In this document: positions 1 through 6,322 of the stretch, one piece after another
How the letters are laid out: each line of letters begins with the position of its first letter
How positions within the stretch are numbered: position 1 is the stretch's first letter
NCBI GenBank assembly: GCA_002469765.1
Contig: DKNS01000142.1
Coordinates: forward strand, 8,400-17,001
Length of the DNA: 8,602 nucleotides
Reading direction: 5' to 3'
Source: Flavobacteriales bacterium UBA7382
GTDB taxonomy: Bacteria; Bacteroidota; Bacteroidia; Flavobacteriales_D; Sanyastnellaceae
The notes under the pieces: model-generated
The model's input: only the letters and a program-made list of their open reading frames with translations
Told to the model about the DNA's origin: nothing
Databases searched by the model: none
Made by a program: the position numbers and the translations under genes

Positions 1-2730
1 GACTCGGATGGCGACGGCGTATGCGACGCGTTTGAAGTGGAAGGTTGCGACGACGACGAGGCTCTGAACTACAATGCGGATGCCACGGAAAACGACGGAT
101 CCTGCGTGTACCCGGTACTCGGATGCATGGATGTGACGGCCTGCAACTTTGACGACTTGGCCACCGCAGACGACGGCTCATGTGAATTCACGAGTTGTTC
201 TGGATGCTTGAACCCTGTGGGTTGCAATTACGACGAGGCAGCTCTGTATGTGGCCCCTTGTGAGTTTCCTGAAGCTGGATACGATTGCCAAGGAGAATGT
301 CTCAACCCTTCAAGCTACACCTACCAAGAAGGCGACAACGTAGGCGACATCATCTGTGATGAGTTTGTGGTGTTGGGCTGCATCGATGAGAACGCGTGCA
401 ACTACGTGCCAAACGCCAACGCGAACGATGGAACGTGTGAGTACCTGAGCTGCTTGGTGTTTGATTGTGCGAACGAACAAGCGTGCAACTACAACCCCCT
501 TGCTGATTTCGATGATGGAAGCTGCGACTTCGACTCGTGCGCCGGTTGCACCCTGGAAGGCGCGTGCAACTACGATCCAGAAGCCACCATCCCAGCTTTC
601 TGCGATTTCACAAGCTGTGTGGGTTGCACCGAAACTGGCGCGGACAACTACGATTCTGAAGCCACAATCGATGGGGCATGTGTTTTCTCGGGATGTACGA
701 ACCCGACGGCGTGCAACTTCAACCCTCAGGCCAACACCGAAGACGGGAGTTGCGAGTACTTCTCCTGCGTGGGCTGCTTGAACGAGGACGCGTGCAATTA
801 CGACCCCTCAGCCGTGTACAACGGGGGATGTGTCTTTGTGGTTCCAGGCTACAACTGCGATGGCGAGTGCTTGGACGACGACTCTGATGGGGTGTGCAAC
901 TTCGACGAAGTGGAAGGATGCACCGACACGGAGGCGGTCAACTTCGACCCCCTTGCCACCGACGACGACGGATCTTGTGAGGAAGCTGTCGAGGGCTGCA
1001 CCCTTGCAGGGGCGTGCAACTATGACGCTGCAGCGAATGTGAACGACGGTTCATGTGAATTTGAATCGTGCTCGGGATGTCTCTCCGACTCAGCATGCAA
1101 CTACGACTCAGAAGCGGTCTATGCGGCTGAATGCATCTATCCTGAAGAAGGTTACGATTGTGAGGGCGTGTGCTTGAGCGACGTGGACGGTGATGGTGTG
1201 TGCGACCAGTTCGAAACGGAGGGCTGCACGCTGATTTACGCTTGCAACTTCAACCCGTTTGTGACGGTGGATGACGGAAGCTGCGACTTCAGCTGCGTCG
1301 GTTGTACCGACGCAAATGCGTGCAACTACGACCCGTTCTTCACCATCGATGACGGCTCCTGCGATTACTTGTCGTGCTTGGTCTTCGGGTGCTCCAACCC
1401 CCTTGCTTGCAACTACGACGAAGAGGTGAACTTTGACAACGGCTCGTGCGAGTTCATGAGCTGCCAAGGCTGCATGTTGCCCGAGGCTTGCAACTTTGAC
1501 CCTGAAGCCACCATTGCTGGGTCGTGTGACTTTACGAGCTGCGTGGGTTGCACCGACGAGACCGCGGGCAACTACGACCCCACAGCGACCATCAACTCCG
1601 GGTGTGAATACCCTGGATGCACCATCCCTGTTGCGTGCAACTATGACCCACAAGCCAACGTGGACGACGACTCTTGTGATTTCGAATCATGCGTGGGTTG
1701 TTTGAACGAAGACGCGTGCAACTACGACCCTGAAGCAATCTACAGCGGAGACTGTGAGTTCCCGTTTGCGGGGTTCGATTGCGATGGCGTGTGCTTGGAC
1801 GACGATGAAGACGGCGTCTGCAACTTCGACGAAGTCTCTGGATGTACTGAATCCAACGCCATCAACTTCAACGAGTTGGCCACCGACGACGACGGAACTT
1901 GCATCGAGGCTGTGCCTGGTTGTGTGATTGAGGGGGCTTGCAACTACGCCCCCCTTGCAAACCAAGACGACGGCAGCTGTGAATTTGAATCGTGCACGGG
2001 TTGTTTGACCCCAGGCGCATGCAACTACGACCCCGACGCGACGTATCCTGGAGAATGTGACTTCGTGACTTGTGCAGGATGCACCGACGCGTGTGCCTGC
2101 AACTTCGACGCCTCGGCGACCTTCGACAACGGCACGTGCGACTACGAGTCGTGCCTTGGATGCATCTACCCAGGGGCGCTCAACTTCAACGAAGCGGCGA
2201 CGCAAGACAACGGCCTTTGCTTGTTCAACGGTTGTCTGGATCCGAGCTATCCCAACTACAATCCTTCTGCCAACAGCAACTTCGACGACTTGTGCACCAA
2301 CGTGCCCACAAGCGCCGACTTCAACGGCGACGGCATTGTGCAGCTGGAAGATCTCATCGTGTTCTTGAACGTTTACAACACCTTTGCGCCGTTCACAGAT
2401 GCCAGTGGACAGCCATTCGGGTGTGAAGTGGAGCCCATCTCCAACGACAATTTGATGGCCACGGCGACCCCATGTGACGGGGAAGACTGCTGCGGTGTGG
2501 AAGGCTGCATGTACCCCACCGCGATCAATTACGACCCGATGGCAACCCACGACGAAGGCCTTTGCCTCTTCCCAGGTTGCATGGATGGGGCGGCGTTGAA
2601 CTACGACGCCATCGCGACTGTGGACAACGGCACGTGCACGTACACACCTTGCCCCGACTTCAACGGGGACGGCCTGGTGCAAATCGTTGACCTCATGAAC
2701 TTCCTCCTCTTGTGGGGAACCACGAACTGA
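1..2730 (+). CDS. Giant secreted Cys/Asp-rich modular repeat protein, 3' part only (5' end outside window)
   Basis: The frame is open from base 1 and encodes 909 residues before TGA at 2728-2730. The first in-frame start-like codon (GTG at 37) is not the start: codons 1-12 already encode a DSDGDGVCD-type loop matching internal copies. The visible part has 27 modules of 23-58 residues, each beginning GC and usually reading GC-x5-CNYDP-x-A ... DGSC. Some carry an extension with a DxDxDG calcium loop like thrombospondin type 3 repeats (nt 1-27, 874-900, 1180-1206, 1798-1824). Two dockerin/EF-hand-like loops lie at residues 773-784 and 886-897. Many cysteines and no hydrophobic segments suggest an exported, disulfide-bonded, calcium-binding surface or matrix protein. 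Modules like these occur in large extracellular proteins of marine Flavobacteriia, but their function is not known to me. No signal peptide is visible because the N-terminus is missing, and no typical type IX secretion C-terminal domain is recognisable. An adhesin or structural role is inference. Confidence 0.9.
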   Translation, partial: DSDGDGVCDAFEVEGCDDDEALNYNADATENDGSCVYPVLGCMDVTACNFDDLATADDGSCEFTSCSGCLNPVGCNYDEAALYVAPCEFPEAGYDCQGECLNPSSYTYQEGDNVGDIICDEFVVLGCIDENACNYVPNANANDGTCEYLSCLVFDCANEQACNYNPLADFDDGSCDFDSCAGCTLEGACNYDPEATIPAFCDFTSCVGCTETGADNYDSEATIDGACVFSGCTNPTACNFNPQANTEDGSCEYFSCVGCLNEDACNYDPSAVYNGGCVFVVPGYNCDGECLDDDSDGVCNFDEVEGCTDTEAVNFDPLATDDDGSCEEAVEGCTLAGACNYDAAANVNDGSCEFESCSGCLSDSACNYDSEAVYAAECIYPEEGYDCEGVCLSDVDGDGVCDQFETEGCTLIYACNFNPFVTVDDGSCDFSCVGCTDANACNYDPFFTIDDGSCDYLSCLVFGCSNPLACNYDEEVNFDNGSCEFMSCQGCMLPEACNFDPEATIAGSCDFTSCVGCTDETAGNYDPTATINSGCEYPGCTIPVACNYDPQANVDDDSCDFESCVGCLNEDACNYDPEAIYSGDCEFPFAGFDCDGVCLDDDEDGVCNFDEVSGCTESNAINFNELATDDDGTCIEAVPGCVIEGACNYAPLANQDDGSCEFESCTGCLTPGACNYDPDATYPGECDFVTCAGCTDACACNFDASATFDNGTCDYESCLGCIYPGALNFNEAATQDNGLCLFNGCLDPSYPNYNPSANSNFDDLCTNVPTSADFNGDGIVQLEDLIVFLNVYNTFAPFTDASGQPFGCEVEPISNDNLMATATPCDGEDCCGVEGCMYPTAINYDPMATHDEGLCLFPGCMDGAALNYDAIATVDNGTCTYTPCPDFNGDGLVQIVDLMNFLLLWGTTN
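376..1074 (+). repeat. Super-repeat copy 1 (eight modules)
   Basis: These 699 bases encode modules 4-11 and align without any gap to 1300-1998, offset by exactly 924 bases. Module lengths match one for one (29, 27, 26, 23, 27, 48, 26 and 27 residues). By hand count about 150 of 233 residues are identical, well above what unrelated modules in the array share. Position-specific tails such as LSCLVF at the end of module 4 recur in module 14. Confidence 0.85.
1300..1998 (+). repeat. Super-repeat copy 2 (eight modules)
   Basis: This is the second copy of the eight-module block, modules 14-21, colinear with 376-1074. An 18-base exact match (1978-1995 against 1054-1071) sits near its end. Between the blocks lie modules 12 and 13. 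Modules 0-3 upstream (module 0 truncated) correspond in type to 9-12 and 19-22, so the array is best read as repeated blocks of nine to ten modules. Confidence 0.85.
2317..2352 (+). other. Dockerin/EF-hand-like calcium loop 1 in the repeat protein
   Basis: The twelve codons read DFNGDGIVQLED, with Asp/Asn at loop positions 1, 3, 5 and 12 and Gly at 6. This matches the type I dockerin half-motif. A hydrophobic helix-like stretch (LIVFLNVY) follows. It interrupts module 25 and is followed by a non-repeat linker containing a CDGEDCC cluster. Confidence 0.75.
2656..2691 (+). other. Dockerin/EF-hand-like calcium loop 2 at the C-terminus
   Basis: The twelve codons read DFNGDGLVQIVD, nearly identical to loop 1 and likewise followed by a hydrophobic helix-like stretch (LMNFLLLW). 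It begins 113 residues after loop 1, and only 12 residues follow it before the stop codon, so it forms the extreme C-terminus. Confidence 0.75.
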
Positions 2731-2747
2731 CACCGGTCAGACTGACG

Positions 2748-2755
2748 TACTTTTA
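2748..2755 (+). promoter_or_regulatory. Possible -7 promoter box before tatA
   Basis: TACTTTTA is one mismatch from the Bacteroidota -7 consensus TAnnTTTG and ends 7 bases before the tatA ATG. If used, the transcript would start almost at the start codon. No clear -33 TTTG at the usual spacing was seen, so support is weak. Confidence 0.35.
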
Positions 2756-2762
2756 AGCCTTC

Positions 2763-3032
2763 ATGGGCGCGACCGAACTTGTTTTCATTTTCGTGGTGTA
2801 CCTCTTGCTCTTCGGAGCGAAAGGGATCCCTTCCTTGGCCAAAACCATGGGGGAAGCTGTGCGTACATTTCGCAACGCCACCGAGGACATCCAGCGTGAA
2901 ATCCTCGCGGAGGATCAGCCCAAAAGGGATCCCAGTGGCTTCTCCAATGTCAAGCAGTCCAGCGGCAGGTCCGAGGACGAGCCTCATGCCAACGTGGGTG
3001 ACGGCCCGATGAAAAACCCTGCTGCCTCATGA
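2763..3032 (+). CDS. tatA: Sec-independent protein translocase subunit, TatA family
   Basis: This 89-residue protein has the TatA architecture: a short N-terminal membrane helix (about residues 5-16), the Phe-Gly hinge at 17-18 with FGAKGIPSLAKTMG, an amphipathic helix to about residue 48, and a polar, variable tail. TatA oligomers form the variable-size part of the twin-arginine pathway that exports folded proteins across the inner membrane with TatC. No tatC or tatB is in the window. The start is well fixed: an in-frame stop lies at 2754-2756 and ATG 2763 is the first start after it. It begins 32 bases after the repeat-protein gene and its TGA overlaps the next ATG by 4 bases (ATGA), implying cotranscription and coupling with the exchanger gene. 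TatA and TatE/TatB-like paralogues cannot be told apart here. Confidence 0.88.
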   Translation: MGATELVFIFVVYLLLFGAKGIPSLAKTMGEAVRTFRNATEDIQREILAEDQPKRDPSGFSNVKQSSGRSEDEPHANVGDGPMKNPAAS

Positions 3033-3991
3033 TGTGGCTTTGGTTTTTGGGTGGGCTCGTGATTCTCGTTGTTGGAGGCGAGTTGCTGGTGCAAGGTGCC
3101 TCTGCCCTGGCCCTCAAAGCCAACATCCCTCCCCTGCTGGTCGGATTGACGGTGGTGGCATTTGGAACAAGCACGCCTGAGTTGTTTGCCTCCCTGCAGG
3201 CCATGGCCGCTGGAGACGGCTCCATCGCCATCGGAAATGTCTTGGGGTCGAATGTGGCCAACCTCGGATTGGCACTTGGCTTGACTGCCATCGTCAGTCC
3301 GGTGGCCGTGAAATGGGCCGATTTGAAGATGCACTGGTGGGTCATGATTGGGGCTTCTTTGGTGTTCATGGCGTCGGTCTGGGACCTCGTCATCTCTCCC
3401 CGCGAAGGCGCGGTCTTGTTCGCCGGTGCGGCCCTGTATTTGGGGGGGCAACTGCTCCGGGCGCGACGCCACGCCGCCCCTGCTCAAACCCAGGAAAGCG
3501 TGCAGGACATGATGGAAGAGATGGGCGATGCGGGCAAGTCATATGGGGTGCTGGCTGGTCTCTTGACGATGGGTTGTGTTGGGCTCTACTTCGGCTCCGA
3601 GGCCTTCATCATGGGGGCGCAAGACATCGCCCTCAGTTGGGGCATCAGCACCCATGTGGTCGGGGTCACCGTCGTGGCGTTTGGCACGAGTGTTCCTGAA
3701 ATCGTCGCCTCCCTGACGGCGGCGTTGCGTGGCAACGGCCCATTGAGCATCGGCAACCTTGTCGGCTCGAACATCCTGAACATCTTCCTCGTGTTGGGCG
3801 CCACGGCCACCGCCGGACGCATCGAAGCCAGCCCCGTCGTGCCTGACCATGACATTTGGTGGCTGCTCGGGGCAGCCCTCATTCTTGCGCCAATGGTGTG
3901 GCTTGGCAAAGGCCAAATCGGTCGGGTCGCAGGCGGCCTGTATGTGGCCATTTACGCTGCTTACGTCTGGCTTGTGGTGCTTCATGGCTGA
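3029..3991 (+). CDS. yrbG: Calcium/sodium antiporter (CaCA family, YrbG-like)
   Basis: This 320-residue inner-membrane protein carries the two inverted alpha repeats that define Ca2+/cation antiporters. Alpha-1 has AFGTSTPE at residues 44-51 and GNVLGSNVAN at 69-78. Alpha-2 has AFGTSVPE at 217-224 and GNLVGSNILN at 242-251. The paired Glu residues (51 and 224) and the GSN motifs line the ion-binding site in this family. About ten hydrophobic segments are split by a polar loop (about residues 143-170) holding a charged EEMGDAGK stretch. Length fits the bacterial YrbG group, expected to export Ca2+ in exchange for Na+. The start at 3029 uses the ATGA overlap with tatA; a second ATG follows directly at 3032. 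Its 3' end overlaps the alkB-like gene by 8 bases. The exact ion selectivity cannot be read from sequence. Confidence 0.92.
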   Translation: MMWLWFLGGLVILVVGGELLVQGASALALKANIPPLLVGLTVVAFGTSTPELFASLQAMAAGDGSIAIGNVLGSNVANLGLALGLTAIVSPVAVKWADLKMHWWVMIGASLVFMASVWDLVISPREGAVLFAGAALYLGGQLLRARRHAAPAQTQESVQDMMEEMGDAGKSYGVLAGLLTMGCVGLYFGSEAFIMGAQDIALSWGISTHVVGVTVVAFGTSVPEIVASLTAALRGNGPLSIGNLVGSNILNIFLVLGATATAGRIEASPVVPDHDIWWLLGAALILAPMVWLGKGQIGRVAGGLYVAIYAAYVWLVVLHG

Positions 3992-4586
3992 GCTCTGGCC
4001 CCAAGCGCGACAAGTGATGATGGAAGAAACTCTTCATGGGCGAAGGGCTTCATGCTGGATCCAACCCCAAGCTTTTGAGCACCTTGACTTGGTCACCTGG
4101 TGGGACTGGGTCGGAGAGGCTGGCCAGGGTTGGTCGCAGAACGACATTCGGGTGTTTGGACAGTGGCACAAAGAGCCTCGGCTGACCGCATGGTGGGGGC
4201 CGGCATATGCATACGCCTCAGTGCAATGGCCTGCAAGGCCTTTGACGGGCGCCATCGCCGACCTCGCCAAAGATGTGGGCAAGGCCGCGGGCTTCGACTT
4301 CAACGCCGTCTTGGTGAACGGCTACCGCGACGGTCAAGACGCCATGGGGTGGCACCGGGACAACGAGCGTGAAATCGACACATCATGCATCGCCAGCCTC
4401 AGCTTGGGGGCAAGCCGCACCTTCAAGATCCGGGACCGCCGGACCAAGAAGGTGATGAACCTCGAGTTGAAACATGGTGACCTGTTGGTCATGGAGTACC
4501 TGCAAGACGTTCACGAACACAGTGTACCCAAGCGCACGAAGGTGCATGAACCCCGGCTGAATTTCACGTTCCGACGTTTGGTCTGA
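3984..4586 (+). CDS. alkB: AlkB-like 2-oxoglutarate/Fe(II)-dependent dioxygenase (alkylated nucleic acid repair)
   Basis: The 200-residue product matches short AlkB/ALKBH2-type demethylases, which oxidatively remove N-alkyl lesions such as 1-methyladenine and 3-methylcytosine. Visible signatures are PRLTAWWG (residues 65-72, base-binding region), [17 protein letters not shown] (112-128) with iron ligands His124 and Asp126, EHSVPK with third ligand His179, and PRLNFTFR (190-197) with Arg191 and Arg197 for 2-oxoglutarate. The frame stays open upstream to 3849, but that part lies inside the exchanger gene and looks like its shadow. ATG 3984 gives an 8-base overlap (ATGGCTGA) and normal family length. 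ATGs at 4017 and 4020 are alternatives that would remove 11-12 residues without touching the domain. There is no Shine-Dalgarno, so coupling to upstream translation is likely. Substrate (DNA or RNA) is not decidable. Confidence 0.9.
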   Translation: MAELWPQARQVMMEETLHGRRASCWIQPQAFEHLDLVTWWDWVGEAGQGWSQNDIRVFGQWHKEPRLTAWWGPAYAYASVQWPARPLTGAIADLAKDVGKAAGFDFNAVLVNGYRDGQDAMGWHRDNEREIDTSCIASLSLGASRTFKIRDRRTKKVMNLELKHGDLLVMEYLQDVHEHSVPKRTKVHEPRLNFTFRRLV

Positions 4587-4590
4587 GCGT

Positions 4591-4598
4591 TACCTTCG
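4591..4598 (+). promoter_or_regulatory. Possible -7 promoter box before panB
   Basis: TACCTTCG differs from TAnnTTTG by one base and ends 4 bases before the panB ATG, inside the 16-base gap after alkB. Such a box directly in front of the start is a familiar arrangement in Bacteroidota and implies a very short or absent leader. A TTTG lies at 4577-4580, but only 10 bases upstream, too close for a normal -33 element. Confidence 0.4.
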
Positions 4599-4602
4599 CA
4601 GC

Positions 4603-5418
4603 ATGTCTGTGCACAAAGAAGCCAAGCGCATCACCACCCAGGTGGTCCACGAAATGAAGCATAGCGGCGAGAAAATCGCCATGCTGACCGCGTACGACTA
4701 CACCATGGCCACCGTGGTGGACCAAGCGGGTGTGGACATCATCCTCGTGGGCGACAGCGCCTCCAACGTGATGGCGGGCCACGAGACCACCTTGCCCATC
4801 ACCTTGGACCAAATGATTTACCATGCCCAAGCCGTGGTGCGGGCTGCAAAGCGTGCGTTGGTGGTGGTGGACCTTCCCTTTGGGACTTACCAAGGGAACT
4901 CGAAAGAGGCGCTCAACAGCGCCATTCGAATCATGAAAGAAAGTGGCGCCCATGCGGTGAAGCTGGAGGGTGGACGTGAGGTGAAGGAAAGCATTGAGCG
5001 CATCTTGTCTGCCGGCATTCCCGTGATGGGCCACTTGGGGTTGACCCCACAGTCCATCTACAAGTTTGGCACCTACACTGTGCGCGCCAAGGAGGAAGAA
5101 GAGGCCCTACATCTGAAGGAAGATGCCCAAATGTTGAACGACATTGGCTGCTTTAGCATCGTGTTCGAGAAGATTCCTGCCATGCTCGCCGCCGAAGTGA
5201 CCGCCGCGGTCGACTGCCCCACGATTGGGATTGGCGCCGGTGCCCAGTGCGACGGGCAGGTGCTCGTCCTGCACGACATGCTGGGCATCACCCAAGCTTT
5301 CTCCCCCCGCTTCTTGCGCCGGTACGGAGACCTCGGAGACCAAATGTTCAGTGCCATCCGGCAATACGTAACGGACGTGCGCGCGGTGGACTTCCCGAAC
5401 GAATCGGAGCAGTACTGA
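4603..5418 (+). CDS. panB: 3-methyl-2-oxobutanoate hydroxymethyltransferase (ketopantoate hydroxymethyltransferase)
   Basis: PanB transfers a hydroxymethyl group from 5,10-methylenetetrahydrofolate to alpha-ketoisovalerate, giving ketopantoate, the first committed step of pantothenate and coenzyme A synthesis in the cytosol. The 271 residues cover the full TIM-barrel. Recognisable blocks are [10 protein letters not shown] (27-36), [12 protein letters not shown] (49-60) with metal/substrate Asp51, [10 protein letters not shown] (88-97) with Asp90, VKLEGG (119-124) with Lys120 and Glu122, GHLGLTPQS (143-151) with His144, Glu189 in FEKIP, and the C-terminal IGIGAG segment. These correspond to Asp45, Asp84, Lys112, Glu114, His136 and Glu181 of the E. 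coli enzyme, so an active enzyme is expected. The stop overlaps the next ATG by one base (TGATG). No other pantothenate gene is present in the window. Confidence 0.97.
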   Translation: MSVHKEAKRITTQVVHEMKHSGEKIAMLTAYDYTMATVVDQAGVDIILVGDSASNVMAGHETTLPITLDQMIYHAQAVVRAAKRALVVVDLPFGTYQGNSKEALNSAIRIMKESGAHAVKLEGGREVKESIERILSAGIPVMGHLGLTPQSIYKFGTYTVRAKEEEEALHLKEDAQMLNDIGCFSIVFEKIPAMLAAEVTAAVDCPTIGIGAGAQCDGQVLVLHDMLGITQAFSPRFLRRYGDLGDQMFSAIRQYVTDVRAVDFPNESEQY

Positions 5419-6206
5419 TGGCCCACGGCGACGCCCCACAAGGCCGCCGAAACGACGGGGCCTTTCACCAGTTTGTCAAAAAACCCAAGTCTCCCATCGT
5501 CCACAGCACCAAGGACAACCTTCAGGTGCTCTACGAGGACAACCACATCGTGGCCGTGAACAAGCGCAGCGGCGACGTGGTCCAAGGAAGCGGAACGGGA
5601 GAAGCCAGCCTGTGCGAGGTGGTCGCCCAGTACGTCGCGCAGAAATACAACAAGCCAGGCAAGGCCTACATCGGGACCGTTCACCGGTTGGACAGGCCCG
5701 TCTCAGGCGTGATTTTGTACGCCCGAACGAGCAAGGCTCACAAGCGCTTGAGCTCGATGTTTCGCCACCGCGAAATGCAGAAGACGTATTGGGCGGTGGT
5801 CAAGCCGGCGCCCCCCAAATCGGAGGGTCATGTGATCAATCATTTGGTCAAAAACGACAAGCTCAACAAGAGCTTCGCCCACGAGAAGCCGGCGGACGAC
5901 CGCAAGGAATGCGAACTGATGTATGAGCTCAAAGGCAAGTCGGATCACTACGCGTTTGTGGAGGTGCTGCCCAAAACTGGACGGCATCACCAAATCCGGG
6001 CCACCATGGCCCAGCTGGGCTGCCCCATCAAGGGCGATGTGAAATACGGCGCGCGCCGCACCAACGACAATGCGTCGATTCACCTGCACGCCAGACGAAT
6101 CGACTTCATCCATCCTGTGAAGCGCGAAACCATCTCCATCTTGGCGCCGCCCCCGGACGACGTGCTCTGGGACGCCTTCGTTTCCATGGAGCGCGGCATG
6201 CGTTGA
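5418..6206 (+). CDS. RluA-family RNA pseudouridine synthase
   Basis: The 262-residue protein isomerises uridine to pseudouridine in an RNA; rRNA is the usual target of this family, but tRNA is possible. The catalytic block GTVHRLDRPVSGV (residues 86-98) contains the essential Asp92. Downstream are MQKTYWAVV and the LPKTGRHHQIR ... GCPIKGDVKYG blocks typical of RluA/RluC/RluD. There is no N-terminal S4 RNA-binding domain; the first 32 residues are polar and basic and look disordered. The open frame reaches back to 5247 inside panB, but homologous sequence begins only around residue 35 of the version used here. ATG 5418 overlaps the panB stop (TGATG), favouring reinitiation after panB. The specific target site, and hence an rlu or truC symbol, cannot be assigned. 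Confidence 0.93.
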   Translation: MAHGDAPQGRRNDGAFHQFVKKPKSPIVHSTKDNLQVLYEDNHIVAVNKRSGDVVQGSGTGEASLCEVVAQYVAQKYNKPGKAYIGTVHRLDRPVSGVILYARTSKAHKRLSSMFRHREMQKTYWAVVKPAPPKSEGHVINHLVKNDKLNKSFAHEKPADDRKECELMYELKGKSDHYAFVEVLPKTGRHHQIRATMAQLGCPIKGDVKYGARRTNDNASIHLHARRIDFIHPVKRETISILAPPPDDVLWDAFVSMERGMR

Positions 6207-6260
6207 CAAGTTTTGGATTCGGACGTGACCCTGAGTGCATGTTGGGCGGGGGCAGTCGGT

Positions 6261-6268
6261 TATTTTTG
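6261..6268 (+). promoter_or_regulatory. Probable -7 promoter box for trxB
   Basis: TATTTTTG is an exact match to the Bacteroidota -7 element TAnnTTTG, inside the 116-base gap between the pseudouridine synthase and trxB genes. It predicts transcription starting near 6275 and a leader of roughly 45-50 bases. A GTTG at 6241-6244 is a poor -33 candidate with shorter than usual spacing. The rest of the gap shows no convincing hairpin terminator. Confidence 0.5.
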
Positions 6269-6322
6269 ACTTCCATTGTTTCCTTTGAAGCGACTTGACG
6301 AATCCCAGAACGACTTCCAACC

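Larger units (their letters stand above)
43..2727 (+). repeat. 27 tandem GC...CNYDP...DGSC coding modules
   Basis: Counting from the G of each GC pair, modules start at 43, 121, 202, 376 and so on; the last ends in the C-terminal loop. Typical length is 26-27 codons. Longer ones (starts 202, 772, 1075, 1696) have an added GY/FxCxGxC segment followed by an acidic loop. Cysteine content falls into classes of 2, 4 or 6 per module; only the 23rd (5) and 27th (3) modules are odd. DNA copies are diverged at many codons, so this is an old protein-level repeat, not a fresh identical tandem array. Confidence 0.9.

Noticed and set aside
1687..2733. Long antisense open frame (348 codons) opposite the repeat gene, and a similar one at 1108-1653
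   Set aside because: These arise because the repetitive GAC/TGC/AAC-rich sense codons rarely create reverse-strand stops. Their translations are low-complexity Val/Ala/Arg-rich, with no recognisable domain, while the sense frame is clearly coding.
2736..2746. GTCAG-A-CTGAC inverted repeat after the repeat-protein stop, considered as terminator or operator
   Set aside because: As a hairpin only four base pairs with a three-base loop can form, followed by just four T residues. Too weak for a terminator call, and a single palindrome this short is expected by chance.
3849..3983. Upstream extension of the alkB-like frame
   Set aside because: It lies within the exchanger coding region; the extra 45 residues are the exchanger sequence read in another frame and would make the protein unusually long for the family.
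5247..5417. Upstream extension of the pseudouridine synthase frame
   Set aside because: It overlaps the conserved 3' part of panB, gives an Arg/Pro-rich shadow translation, and a better start exists at the TGATG junction.
6207..6322. Intergenic gap before trxB examined for a riboswitch, small RNA or terminator
   Set aside because: Apart from the TATTTTTG box, only a short direct repeat (GACTTCCA at 6268 and 6312) was seen; no stable stem or recognisable RNA motif.
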